DNA of 23,289 bases. Source: Akkermansiaceae bacterium UBA2367. Lineage in GTDB: Bacteria; Verrucomicrobiota; Verrucomicrobiia; Verrucomicrobiales; DEV007. Positions 15,558-23,289 of this stretch are shown in pieces. Within the stretch, counting starts at the first letter, position 1; the number at the start of each line of letters is the position of its first letter. The notes below the pieces were generated by a model. It saw only the letters and a program-made list of their open reading frames with translations, was not told where the DNA came from and made no database searches. The stretch is taken from the NCBI GenBank assembly GCA_002344525.1, contig DDTJ01000005.1:1-23289 (forward strand). The letters are read 5' to 3'. The translations under genes were made by a program, and so were the position numbers.

Positions 15558-16697
15558 ATGTCCTTCCCAGATTCCCCGGCGGCCCTCCTGCGTGAACTCG
15601 TCCGCATCCCCAGCGTGAACCCGGACAGCGCCCCCGGCGAGGAGGCCGCGGGCGAGGCGGCTTGCGCCCGGCGCGTCGGCGAACTGCTGGCCGTCTGCGG
15701 CGCGGAAGTCGTCTTCGAGGAGGTGGAGCCGGGCCGTCCCAACGTGATCGGCCGGTTTCCCGGTGGCGGAGGAAAGCCGGGGCTGCTCTTCGCCCCGCAC
15801 CTCGACACGGTGAGCGTCGCGGGCATGACGATCAAGCCTTTCTCCGGCGAGATCGCGGACGGTCGCGTCCATGGACGGGGGGCCTCGGACACGAAGGGCA
15901 CGATGGCCGCGATGCTCTGGGCGCTCCACGAGTTGCGCGACGAGATTCCCCGGCTGTCTGTCGCCGTCGCCTTCGTCGGGCTGATGGGCGAGGAGGCGGG
16001 CCAGCCGGGGGCGAAGCATTTCGCCAAGCACCACGGCGGGGAGTTCTTCTTCGCGGTCGTCGGCGAGCCGACCTCCCTGGAGACGGTGCATGCCCACAAA
16101 GGCTGCGTCTGGCACCGCCTCTCCGCCTCGGGGCGATCCTGCCACGGCTCGACCCCCGAGCGGGGGGAAAACGCGGTTCGCAAGCTGCTCCCGGTCCTCG
16201 AGGCGGCGCTCGCCCATCTGGAGGCGACCCTGCCCGGCTACGCCGACCCCGTTCTCGGGGAGCCTACCGTCAGCCTCGGCACGATCCATGGCGGGAGCAG
16301 CCCGAACATCGTCCCCGCCTCCTGCGAGGCCTTCCTCGACGTGCGCGAGACGCCGGCCCTCCATGAGGCGGGCGGGAGCGGGCGTCTCCTCCGCGAATTC
16401 CTCGAAGTCTCGGGTTGGTCTGGCCAAGTCTCGCTGGAGACCTTGGGGGATTCCAAACCGCTTCTCACCGACCCGGGGACGGACGGCGTCCGCCGCCTCC
16501 TCTCGATCGGATCGACCTTGGCCACCGCGCCGTGGTATTGCGACGCGGGCCGCCTCGCCGACGGCGGCATCCCCTCGGTCGCCTGCGGGCCGGGCAGCAT
16601 CGCCCAAGCCCACACCAAGGACGAGTTCCTCGCCATCGCCGATCTGGAGGCGGGCTGTGATTTCTACCGCCGCTTCCTGGAGACCTACCGGGATTGA
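15558..16697 (+). CDS. M20-family deacylase (ArgE/DapE-like)
   Basis: This 379-residue di-zinc hydrolase is of the acetylornithine deacetylase/succinyl-diaminopimelate desuccinylase superfamily, which removes acyl groups from amino acids or cleaves short peptides in the cytosol. Metal and catalytic residues visible are His81 and Asp83 (APHLDTV), bridging Asp111 (GRGASDTKG), the Glu145-Glu146 pair (MGEEAGQ) and C-terminal His352 (AQAHTKDE). A dimerisation or lid domain lies between, around KGCVWHRLSASGRSCHGSTPERGENA. The substrate cannot be fixed from sequence: ArgE-like, DapE-like and general M20 peptidases share these motifs. The ATG at 15558 is used; a TTG two codons upstream is the only alternative. 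The leader is T-rich (TTTTTTGTTT) with no Shine-Dalgarno sequence. Confidence 0.88.
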   Translation: MSFPDSPAALLRELVRIPSVNPDSAPGEEAAGEAACARRVGELLAVCGAEVVFEEVEPGRPNVIGRFPGGGGKPGLLFAPHLDTVSVAGMTIKPFSGEIADGRVHGRGASDTKGTMAAMLWALHELRDEIPRLSVAVAFVGLMGEEAGQPGAKHFAKHHGGEFFFAVVGEPTSLETVHAHKGCVWHRLSASGRSCHGSTPERGENAVRKLLPVLEAALAHLEATLPGYADPVLGEPTVSLGTIHGGSSPNIVPASCEAFLDVRETPALHEAGGSGRLLREFLEVSGWSGQVSLETLGDSKPLLTDPGTDGVRRLLSIGSTLATAPWYCDAGRLADGGIPSVACGPGSIAQAHTKDEFLAIADLEAGCDFYRRFLETYRD

Positions 16698-16716
16698 CTG
16701 TTCGCGTCTTTCAGGC

Positions 16717-16746
16717 TCGACACGGGAGAGCGATTTCGGCTATCAT
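16717..16746 (+). promoter_or_regulatory. Candidate sigma-70 promoter for the DUF3096-like gene
   Basis: TCGACA (16717-16722) and TATCAT (16741-16746) are separated by 18 bases. Each box matches five of six consensus positions. A start near 16753 would put a small hairpin (CTCCC/GGGAG, 16754-16766) at the 5' end of the transcript, about 35 bases before the ATG at 16800. Confidence 0.4.
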
Positions 16747-16799
16747 CGGGCAACTCCCATCGGGAGCCTCCAATCGAAACCCACCCCCCTGAAAACCCC

Positions 16800-16970
16800 A
16801 TGAACGAACTCGTCCCCACCCTCGCCGCCGTGGCCCTCCCGGCCTTCATCGGCCCCGTCGTCGCCCTCATCGCGGGCATCCTCATCCTGCTCAAGCCCGA
16901 CCTTCTCGCGAAGATCGTCGCGATCTACCTGATCGTCGCCGGTGCGCTCGGGCTGCTTGGCAGCCTCTGA
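16800..16970 (+). CDS. Small DUF3096-like membrane protein
   Basis: This is a 56-codon gene starting MNELVPTLAA and ending GLLGSL. Two hydrophobic segments (about 8-31 and 38-54) flank a short charged turn, LLKPDLLAK. The pattern GILILLKPDLLAKIVAIYLI matches the small DUF3096 family, which has GILIL..P.LL..IVAIYLI, so I assign it with fair confidence; no function is known for that family. It lies 102 bases after the M20 gene and before speA, with a candidate promoter just upstream and a strong hairpin after its stop. It is too short for many gene finders. Confidence 0.75.
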   Translation: MNELVPTLAAVALPAFIGPVVALIAGILILLKPDLLAKIVAIYLIVAGALGLLGSL

Positions 16971-17000
16971 TCCCCTCCTTTGGCGACGGCTTGTCCCGAT

Positions 17001-17038
17001 CTTTCCACGTGCGCCGACCATCCGGCGCTCGTGGAAGG
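17001..17038 (+). terminator. Strong hairpin between the DUF3096-like gene and speA
   Basis: TTCCACG (17003-17009) pairs with CGTGGAA (17030-17036) and GCGCCG (17011-17016) pairs with CGGCGC (17023-17028). There is one T-T mismatch and a 6-base loop, and the stem can extend by two more pairs, one of them G-U. It starts 30 bases after the stop of the small gene. No T-run follows, so it could be a terminator without a T-tract, an mRNA-stabilising end, or part of the speA leader. Confidence 0.45.
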
Positions 17039-17185
17039 CGGGGGCGGCTTGCTCTTGTGACGACCGGCTTTCGAGGGGGAAAACGCGACGGAACCGGAAA
17101 AAATGCGAGCTTGCGGAGAGGCAAGGAGTTTGAGAGGGTTCGCCCCGTTCCTCCACCACCCCAGACCCCCTCGACTTTCGCGAAG

Positions 17186-19168
17186 ATGAGCCAGCGCCGT
17201 CCCTCCGCCCCCGCCCGCCCCCGCAAACCCGCTCCGTCCCCGAAAAAAGGCGGGGCCGGGGCGCCGAAGGACGCTTGGTCGGTCGAGGACGCGGCCGAGA
17301 CCTACGGCATCCACCACTGGGGCGCGGGTTATTTCTCGATCTCGCGGCGTGGCGAAGTCGTCGTCGATCTCGCTGATCGGGCCACGGGTTCGCCGCATTC
17401 GGTGAGCATCCCGAAACTGCTCGACGAGCTCGACGCCCGCGGCGTCCGCCCGCCGCTGCTGCTGCGCTTCCCCCGCCTCCTCGAACGCCGCATCGAGGAA
17501 CTCTACCACGGCTTCGCCAAGGCCATCGGCGATCTGGAATACAGCGGCACCTACCGCGGCGTCTTCCCCATCAAGGTGAACCAGCAGCAGCAGGTCGCCG
17601 AGGAGGTCGCGGCCTACGGACGGCGTTTCCACTACGGCTTCGAGGTGGGGAGCAAGCCGGAGTTGATGGCGGCGCTGGCCTACCTGAAGGACCCCGACGC
17701 CCTCCTCGTCTGCAACGGCTACAAGGACGAGGAGTTCATCGACCTCGCCCTCTACGGCCAGCTCATGGGCCTGCGAGTTGTCCTCGTGCTGGAGATGCCG
17801 CACGAACTCGGGATCATCGAGGAGCGCTCCGCCGCCCTCGGGATCGAGCCGGTCATCGGGGTGCGGGTGAAGCTCGCCGCCGAAGGCGCGGGGAAATGGG
17901 CGAAGTCGGGCGGCGAGAAAAGCCCCTTCGGCCTGAACCTCGCCCAGCTTGTCCAGACCGTGGAGCGCCTCCGCGAGCGGGGTCGTCTCGGCTGGCTGCA
18001 AATGCTGCACTGCCACCAGGGTTCGCAGATCCCCGACCTGACCATCATCCGCCGCGCCATCGAGGAGACGGCGCGGATCTACGCGGGCCTCGTGAAGGAG
18101 GGCGCGCCGATGGGCCTGCTCAACCTCGGCGGCGGCCTCGCGGTGGACTACGACGGCTCGCGTTCGACCCGCTCGACGAGCGCGAACTATTCCATCGACG
18201 AGTATTGCCACAGCCTCGTCGACGCGGTGAAATGGGTTCTCGACGAGAGCGGGGTGCCGCATCCCACCCTGGTGACGGAGTCGGGCCGCGCCATGGTCGC
18301 GCACTATTCGATGCTCGCTTTGGAGATTCTCGACGTGAACCGTTTTGAAAACCGCGAGGCCCTCTCCGTCTCGGAGGACGCGAGCGAGGCCCTCGTCGCC
18401 CTCGCCGAGGTGGCCAACGGCATCAACGACGACAACCTCCTCGAATCCTACGGCAAGGCGAACCGCTACCGCGAGGAGTTGCACGAGAACTTCCTCACGG
18501 GTGACATCGGCTTGCGCGAGCGCGCCGCCTGCGAGCAGTGCTACTGGCGGGCCATGACGGACATCGCGGCGGCGACGCGCGAGCTGCGCTACGTGCCCGA
18601 GGAGTTGCGCGACCTCTCCGGCCTGCTCGCCGACCAATACTACGGGAACTTCAGCATCTTCCAGTCGCTCGCCGACTCCTGGGCGATCGATTGCGCCTTC
18701 CCCGTGATGCCCCTGCACCGTCTCGCCGAACGCCCCACCCGCCAAGGGGTGATCCACGACGTGACTTGCGACTGCGACGGCATGATCAAGAAATACGTCT
18801 CCAGCTCCGAAGTGCTGGAGGCCCTGCCCATCCACGAGACGAAGGACGATGAATCCTACTTCCTCGGCATCTTCCTCGTCGGGGCCTACCAGGAGACCTT
18901 GAGTGACCTTCACAACCTCTTCGGCGACACCCACGCCGTCAGCGTCGACGTGGAGAACGGACACATCCGCTTCTCGCGCGAGGTCGAGGGCGATTCCGTC
19001 GCGGACGTGCTCGCCTACGTGGAGCACGACCCGAAGAAGCTCGTCGAGCAGTTCCGCGAGCTGGCCGAGACCGCGATCCAGCAGGGCCGGATCAGCGCCG
19101 TGGTGCGGCGCAAGGCGCTGGAAGCCTACCGGCAAGGCATGTCGGGCTACACCTATTTCGAAAGCTGA
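17186..19168 (+). CDS. speA: Biosynthetic arginine decarboxylase
   Basis: SpeA is a PLP enzyme of the alanine-racemase-fold group that decarboxylates arginine to agmatine, the entry to putrescine via agmatinase or agmatine deiminase. The 660-residue product matches E. coli SpeA (658). The PLP lysine is Lys130 in FPIKVNQQ. Other family segments are the GYKDEEFI region, HCHQGSQIPD, LNLGGGLAVDYDG and, near the C-terminal active site, the TCDCDG motif with Cys528. The first 28 residues are a Pro/Lys-rich tail not part of the conserved core. The frame is open upstream to 16991 but the conserved sequence begins shortly after the ATG at 17186. The 215-base leader contains a strong hairpin. The DHS-like gene begins 17 bases after the stop. 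Confidence 0.96.
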   Translation: MSQRRPSAPARPRKPAPSPKKGGAGAPKDAWSVEDAAETYGIHHWGAGYFSISRRGEVVVDLADRATGSPHSVSIPKLLDELDARGVRPPLLLRFPRLLERRIEELYHGFAKAIGDLEYSGTYRGVFPIKVNQQQQVAEEVAAYGRRFHYGFEVGSKPELMAALAYLKDPDALLVCNGYKDEEFIDLALYGQLMGLRVVLVLEMPHELGIIEERSAALGIEPVIGVRVKLAAEGAGKWAKSGGEKSPFGLNLAQLVQTVERLRERGRLGWLQMLHCHQGSQIPDLTIIRRAIEETARIYAGLVKEGAPMGLLNLGGGLAVDYDGSRSTRSTSANYSIDEYCHSLVDAVKWVLDESGVPHPTLVTESGRAMVAHYSMLALEILDVNRFENREALSVSEDASEALVALAEVANGINDDNLLESYGKANRYREELHENFLTGDIGLRERAACEQCYWRAMTDIAAATRELRYVPEELRDLSGLLADQYYGNFSIFQSLADSWAIDCAFPVMPLHRLAERPTRQGVIHDVTCDCDGMIKKYVSSSEVLEALPIHETKDDESYFLGIFLVGAYQETLSDLHNLFGDTHAVSVDVENGHIRFSREVEGDSVADVLAYVEHDPKKLVEQFRELAETAIQQGRISAVVRRKALEAYRQGMSGYTYFES

Positions 19169-19185
19169 CCTCCGTAACGAACGCC

Positions 19186-20160
<975 letters not shown>

Positions 20161-20169
20161 GGCAGCTTG

Positions 20170-20191
20170 CCCTTTGAATTGCCCCACCAGC
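20170..20191. repeat. Duplicate of the pntB 3' end
   Basis: This 22-base segment matches 20326-20347 (the last codons of pntB, encoding LVGQFKG) at 20 of 22 positions, in the same orientation. Read on the minus strand it encodes LVGQFKG with no stop after it. The copies bracket a roughly 135-base spacer. Confidence 0.7.
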
Positions 20192-20221
20192 TTCGAAAAA
20201 CGCGCCAGCGCTGTAGATAAG

Positions 20222-20240
20222 CCGGCCTCACAGAGGCCGG
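20222..20240. terminator. Candidate bidirectional terminator between speY and pntB
   Basis: CCGGCCTC and GAGGCCGG form a perfect 8-bp stem with loop ACA, in the 162-base gap between the convergent speY and pntB stops. There is no T-tract on either side. It could stop transcription from both sides or be the core of a dispersed repeat. Confidence 0.45.
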
Positions 20241-20260
20241 AGCGGACGTCCAAACGACGC

Positions 20261-20274
20261 TTGACCGAGGTCAA
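20261..20274. repeat. Perfect 6-bp inverted repeat TTGACC-GA-GGTCAA
   Basis: The two 6-base arms are separated by two bases, in the spacer between speY and pntB. It is short, and could be a protein-binding palindrome or part of the structured spacer. It is not placed where an operator would normally act, because both genes end here. Confidence 0.4.
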
Positions 20275-20322
20275 TGACTTCGGCCACAGGGTTCCGCCTG
20301 CCCACCTTGCTGGAATGGACTG

Positions 20323-21690
20323 CTACCCCTTGAACTGCCCCACCAGCCCGGCGATCGTCTCCTTCGCGTCGCCGTAGAGCATGCGGCAGTTCTCGCGGAA
20401 GAAGAGGGCGTTCTCCAAGCCCGAGAAACCCGTGCCCTTGCCGCGTTTCAGGGCGAAGACGGTGCGGGCCTCGTGGGCCTTGATGATGGGCATGCCGTAG
20501 ATGGGGCTGCCCGGATCGTCCGACGCCGCCGGGTTCACGACGTCGTTGGCCCCGATGATGATGGCGACATCGACCTGCCCCATCGTCGGGTTCACCGAAT
20601 CCATCTCGCAGAGCTGTTCGTAGGGCACGTCGGCTTCGGCGAGGAGCACGTTCATGTGGCCGGGCATCCGTCCGGCCACCGGGTGGATGGCGTAGCGAAC
20701 CTCGGCCCCGTTCCTCTCGAGCAGCGAGCCGAGCTCCTTCACGACATGCTGCGCCTGGGCCACGGCCATGCCGTAGCCGGGGACGAAGACCACGCTCTGC
20801 GCCGCCTCCAGCACGTAGTAAGCGTCCTCGGCGGAGACGGCCTTCATCTCTCCCTCGATCGTCCCGCCCGCCGACCCGCCCGCGGCCCCGAAGCCGCCGA
20901 AGAGGACGTTGCCGAAGGTGCGGTTCATCGCCTTGCACATGATGATGGTGAGGATGATGCCCGAGGCCCCGACGAGGCAGCCCGCGACGATGAGGACTTT
21001 GTTGAGGATGACGAAGCCCGCCGCCGCGCCCGCGAGGCCGGAGAAGCTGTTGAGGAAGGCGATGACCACGGGCATGTCGCCGCCGCCGATGGGCAGCACC
21101 CCGAGGACGCCGAGGGCCAGCGACAGCGCGATGATCAGGTAGAGCGCCCAGGCCGGGCCCTGCGCCGCGTAGATCGCCCCGAGGACGAGGAGGGTGACGA
21201 AGAGGACCGCGTTCACCGCCTTCTGCCCGGGGAAGAACGTGGGACGGCCGCTCATCTTTCCGGCGAGCTTCAGGTAGGCGACGAAGCTGCCGGTGAAGGT
21301 GACCGCGCCGATGAGGACGGCCGCGTAGATCGCGACCCGGGTGACGGCGTCGGGGCTCTTGCCGAACTCGAACTCGGCCCAACCCACCAGCAGCGAGGCG
21401 AGGCCGCCGAAGCCGTTGAACAGGGCGACGAGCTCGGGCATGCCCGTCATTTTGACCTTCACCGCCCAGACCCAGCCGACCGCCGTGCCGATGGCGACCC
21501 CGGCGAGGATGAGGGGGAAGTCGACGACCTCCTTGTAGAAGAGCGTCGCGACCATGGCCAGCAGCATGCCTGCGGCGGAGAGTAAATTCCCCTTCCGCGC
21601 GGTCTCGGCCCGGCCGAGCATCTTGATCCCGAAGATGAAGAGGATCGAGGCGGCGATGTAGGCGAGGTCGATGTATTGTTTTTCGTCCAT
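20323..21690 (-). CDS. pntB: NAD(P) transhydrogenase subunit beta
   Basis: This 455-residue subunit of the proton-translocating transhydrogenase moves hydride from NADH to NADP+ driven by proton entry. The N-terminal two-thirds is membrane domain dII with about nine hydrophobic segments, including the conserved GGGDMPVVIAFLNSFSGLAG. The C-terminal NADP-binding domain dIII has VPGYGMAVAQAQH, HPVAGRMPGHMNVLLAEA, IIIGANDVVNPAA and SPIYGMPI, then KRGKGTGFSGLENALFF. The start MDEKQYIDLAYI gives the usual length. It is the last gene of the pntAA-pntAB-pntB operon, starting 48 bases after pntAB. That spacer contains two copies of a 13-bp repeat. A near-duplicate of its last codons lies downstream at 20170-20191. 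Confidence 0.96.
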   Translation of the reverse strand: MDEKQYIDLAYIAASILFIFGIKMLGRAETARKGNLLSAAGMLLAMVATLFYKEVVDFPLILAGVAIGTAVGWVWAVKVKMTGMPELVALFNGFGGLASLLVGWAEFEFGKSPDAVTRVAIYAAVLIGAVTFTGSFVAYLKLAGKMSGRPTFFPGQKAVNAVLFVTLLVLGAIYAAQGPAWALYLIIALSLALGVLGVLPIGGGDMPVVIAFLNSFSGLAGAAAGFVILNKVLIVAGCLVGASGIILTIIMCKAMNRTFGNVLFGGFGAAGGSAGGTIEGEMKAVSAEDAYYVLEAAQSVVFVPGYGMAVAQAQHVVKELGSLLERNGAEVRYAIHPVAGRMPGHMNVLLAEADVPYEQLCEMDSVNPTMGQVDVAIIIGANDVVNPAASDDPGSPIYGMPIIKAHEARTVFALKRGKGTGFSGLENALFFRENCRMLYGDAKETIAGLVGQFKG

Positions 21691-21705
21691 GGGATCGCGG
21701 GGCGG

Positions 21706-21740
21706 AGAGGGTCGGGTCGGGGGCGCAAGAGGGTCGGGTC
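21706..21740. repeat. 13-bp direct repeat in the pntAB-pntB spacer
   Basis: AGAGGGTCGGGTC occurs at 21706-21718 and 21728-21740, a 22-bp period, just upstream of the pntB start on the minus strand (read as GACCCGACCCTCT). The second copy reaches into the pntAB stop codon. Confidence 0.7.
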
Positions 21741-22023
21741 ACTTACCCTTCTTCTTGAACATGCCGAGCATGCGGTCGGTGACGACGTAGCCGCCGACGA
21801 TGTTGACGGTGGCGAGGACGATGGCGGCGAAGCCGAGCCATTTGCCGAACGCGCCATCGGCCACGCCGCAGGCGAGGATCGCCCCGACCACGGTGATGCC
21901 GGAAATCGCGTTGGTCCCGGACATCAGCGGCGTGTGGAGCTGGCTCGGAACCTTCTGGATCAGCTCGAAGCCGAGGAAGGCGGCGAGGATGAAGACGAAG
22001 AGGAGGAGGACGAGGGTTTCCAT
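21739..22023 (-). CDS. pntAB: NAD(P) transhydrogenase alpha subunit, C-terminal membrane part
   Basis: This 94-residue protein forms the part of membrane domain dII that is fused to the C-terminus of PntA in E. coli but separate in organisms with the three-gene form, such as Rhodospirillum. It has three hydrophobic segments (LVLLLFVFILAAFLGF, the GTNAISGITVVGAILACG stretch and FAAIVLATVNIVGGYVV), with the typical VPSQLHTPLMSGTNAISG motif and a basic end, MFKKKGK. METLVLLL at 22023 is preferred as start; an ATG at 22038 would add five residues (MTPDP) that fall in a tandem repeat and look like leader. It begins 37 bases after pntAA. Confidence 0.93.
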   Translation of the reverse strand: METLVLLLFVFILAAFLGFELIQKVPSQLHTPLMSGTNAISGITVVGAILACGVADGAFGKWLGFAAIVLATVNIVGGYVVTDRMLGMFKKKGK

Positions 22024-22044
22024 AGGGTCAGGGGTCACGGGTCA
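22024..22044. repeat. Three 7-bp tandem units before the pntAB start
   Basis: Read on the minus strand, three units of TGACCCn (n = G, C, T) run directly into the pntAB ATG. They occupy the place where a ribosome binding site would be expected, but are not complementary to the 16S rRNA 3' end. Confidence 0.65.
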
Positions 22045-22060
22045 TGGGGCGGCGGAGGCC

Positions 22061-23185
22061 TCAACGGAAGCGCTCGTGGACGACGGCGCCGCCGTGGGTG
22101 AGGAGGCAGCCCTTCTGGATTTCGTCGGCGGGGTCGATGCGGAAGGTTTTCGCCTCCTTGTCCCAGAAGTGCTCGATCATGTTGGCGAAGTTCGCGGCGA
22201 GGACCTGGGTGGCGTGCTTGGCGACGCGGCCCTCGTAGTTGGCGAGGCCGATCAACCTCACGCCGTTGGCGGTGACGGTCTCCTCGCCGGGGACGACGCC
22301 CTCGACGTTGCCCCCGGTCTCGGCGGCGAGATCGACGACGACGCTGCCGGGCTTCATCCCCGCGACGACGCCGGCTTGGATCAGAACGGGAGGTTTGCGC
22401 CCGAAGACCTTCGCGGTGGTGATGACCACGTCGCTCTCGGCGCAGACCTTGGCCTGGGCGGCGCGCTGCGTTTCGAGTTGCTCGGGGGTGAGCTCCTTCG
22501 CGTAGCCCTGCGCGGTGCCGCCGGTCTCGCCGAGGTCGATGCGCAGGGCCTTGGCCCCGAGCGACTCGGCCTGTTCGAGGGCTTCGGGCCGCACGTCGAA
22601 GGCGGTCACGCGCGCCCCGAGGCGCTTCGCCGTGGCGATGGCTTGGAGCCCGGCCACGCCGATGCCGAGGACGAAGACCTTCGCCGGGGAGATCGTGCCC
22701 GCCGGGGTCATCATCATGGGGAGGATCGTGCCCATGCGGTCCGCCGCGAGGATCACGGCGACGTAGCCCGCGAGGTTCGCCTGCGAACTGATCGCGTCCA
22801 TCTTTTGCGCGAGGGTGGTGCGCGGGACCATTTCGAGGCTGATCGCGCTGACCCCTTGCGTCGCGAAGGCGGCGAGGAGCTCCTTTTCGTTGAAGGGGTC
22901 GAGGAAGCTGATGTGGACTGCGCCGGGCTTGAGCCGCCCGATCTCCTCCGGCGACGGCTTGCGGACGCGGACGACGAGATCGGCCGAGGCGAGGGCGGCG
23001 GCGCGGTCCTCCACGACGGCGGCCCCGGCCTCGGCGTAGGCGGCGTCGGGATGGTCGCAGCGCGAGCCGGTCCCGGACTCGACCACGACCTCGGCGCCGA
23101 GGCCGACGAGCTTTTTCACCGCCGCCGGATCGAGGGCGGCGCGGGTTTCAATCGGGTCGTTCTCTTTGGGGGCGAGGATCTTCAT
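22061..23185 (-). CDS. pntAA: NAD(P) transhydrogenase alpha subunit, NAD-binding domain
   Basis: This 374-residue soluble dI domain binds NAD(H) and passes hydride to the NADP(H) site on PntB. It belongs to the alanine dehydrogenase/PntA family. Conserved features are the opening MKILAPKEND with TRAALDPAAVKKL, then QKMDAISSQANLAGY (hydride-transfer loop), the Rossmann motif GIGVAG at 174-179 followed by LQAIATAKRLGARVTAFDVRPE, and the VVVDLAAETGGN segment. The ATG at 23185 gives the usual N-terminus; an upstream in-frame Met at 23236 would add an unlike 17 residues. It heads the pntAA-pntAB-pntB operon, and a sigma-54-like site lies 40 bases upstream. Confidence 0.96.
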   Translation of the reverse strand: MKILAPKENDPIETRAALDPAAVKKLVGLGAEVVVESGTGSRCDHPDAAYAEAGAAVVEDRAAALASADLVVRVRKPSPEEIGRLKPGAVHISFLDPFNEKELLAAFATQGVSAISLEMVPRTTLAQKMDAISSQANLAGYVAVILAADRMGTILPMMMTPAGTISPAKVFVLGIGVAGLQAIATAKRLGARVTAFDVRPEALEQAESLGAKALRIDLGETGGTAQGYAKELTPEQLETQRAAQAKVCAESDVVITTAKVFGRKPPVLIQAGVVAGMKPGSVVVDLAAETGGNVEGVVPGEETVTANGVRLIGLANYEGRVAKHATQVLAANFANMIEHFWDKEAKTFRIDPADEIQKGCLLTHGGAVVHERFR

Positions 23186-23224
23186 GCCGATTTCCGGGAG
23201 AAAGGCGCACTGTAGCCGCCGATG

Positions 23225-23241
23225 GGCAAGTGTCATCCCAA
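23225..23241 (-). promoter_or_regulatory. Sigma-54-like -24/-12 site upstream of pntAA
   Basis: On the minus strand TTGGGATGACACTTGCC matches the sigma-54 pattern (TGGCACG-N4-TTGC) with GG and GC elements exactly 10 bases apart and two mismatches in the first half. A start about 12 bases downstream would leave a leader of roughly 30 bases before the ATG at 23185. No activator gene is in view, so this is tentative. Confidence 0.3.
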
Positions 23242-23289
23242 TTCGTGGAATTTTGCCTCATATCCCCTGCTCGTCCTCATCCTCCGACT

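Noticed and set aside
16925..19135. 736-codon open frame on the minus strand across speA
   Set aside because: It mirrors the GC-rich third positions of speA and has no domain-like sequence. The same reasoning removes the long antisense frames over pyrG, the caspase gene, the M20 gene and the pnt genes.

Overview
The window looks like chromosome of a GC-rich Gram-negative bacterium, most likely a member of the Verrucomicrobiota or a close PVC relative. Supporting points are a Kdo-activating enzyme (hence LPS), a kdsB-pyrG pair ordered as I recall it in Chlamydia, a proline-rich tail-anchored protein of a type I associate with Verrucomicrobia, a bacterial deoxyhypusine-synthase-like gene next to speA, and a three-gene transhydrogenase. 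This placement is inference from gene content; there is no rRNA to confirm it. Very few starts have a recognisable Shine-Dalgarno sequence.

Layout. (1) Bases 1-2523: gyrA, lacking its first codons at the left edge. (2) About 2530-6955: an AT-richer islet with one 1409-residue gene on the minus strand, a NACHT/STAND NTPase with a long helical-repeat region and a C-terminal PD-(D/E)XK nuclease-like domain, plus a possible 41-codon ORF overlapping its start. This is the best candidate for a little-described system, probably an NLR-like anti-phage protein. (3) 7082-11375, plus strand: kdsB and pyrG (ATGA overlap), then an exported caspase-SUMF1 fusion 26 bp later. (4) 15439-11391, minus strand: proline-rich membrane-anchored protein, thioredoxin, DUF6580-like membrane protein and M3 oligopeptidase. 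(5) 15558-20160, plus strand: M20 deacylase, a 56-residue DUF3096-like membrane protein, speA and a deoxyhypusine-synthase-like gene (speY); the last two form a polyamine operon. (6) 23185-20323, minus strand: pntAA, pntAB and pntB.

How the genes work together. PyrG makes the CTP that KdsB uses to activate Kdo. SpeA makes agmatine, and the DHS-like enzyme probably makes homospermidine from the derived putrescine. PntAA/AB/B couple the proton gradient to NADPH production. The caspase-SUMF1 protein is exported and has no evident partner here. The NACHT gene is set apart by base composition and by lying as a single insert between housekeeping genes.

No tRNA, rRNA, CRISPR array, transposase or integrase was seen. 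All intergenic stretches are under 300 bases. The longest are 6835-7081 and 16971-17185.
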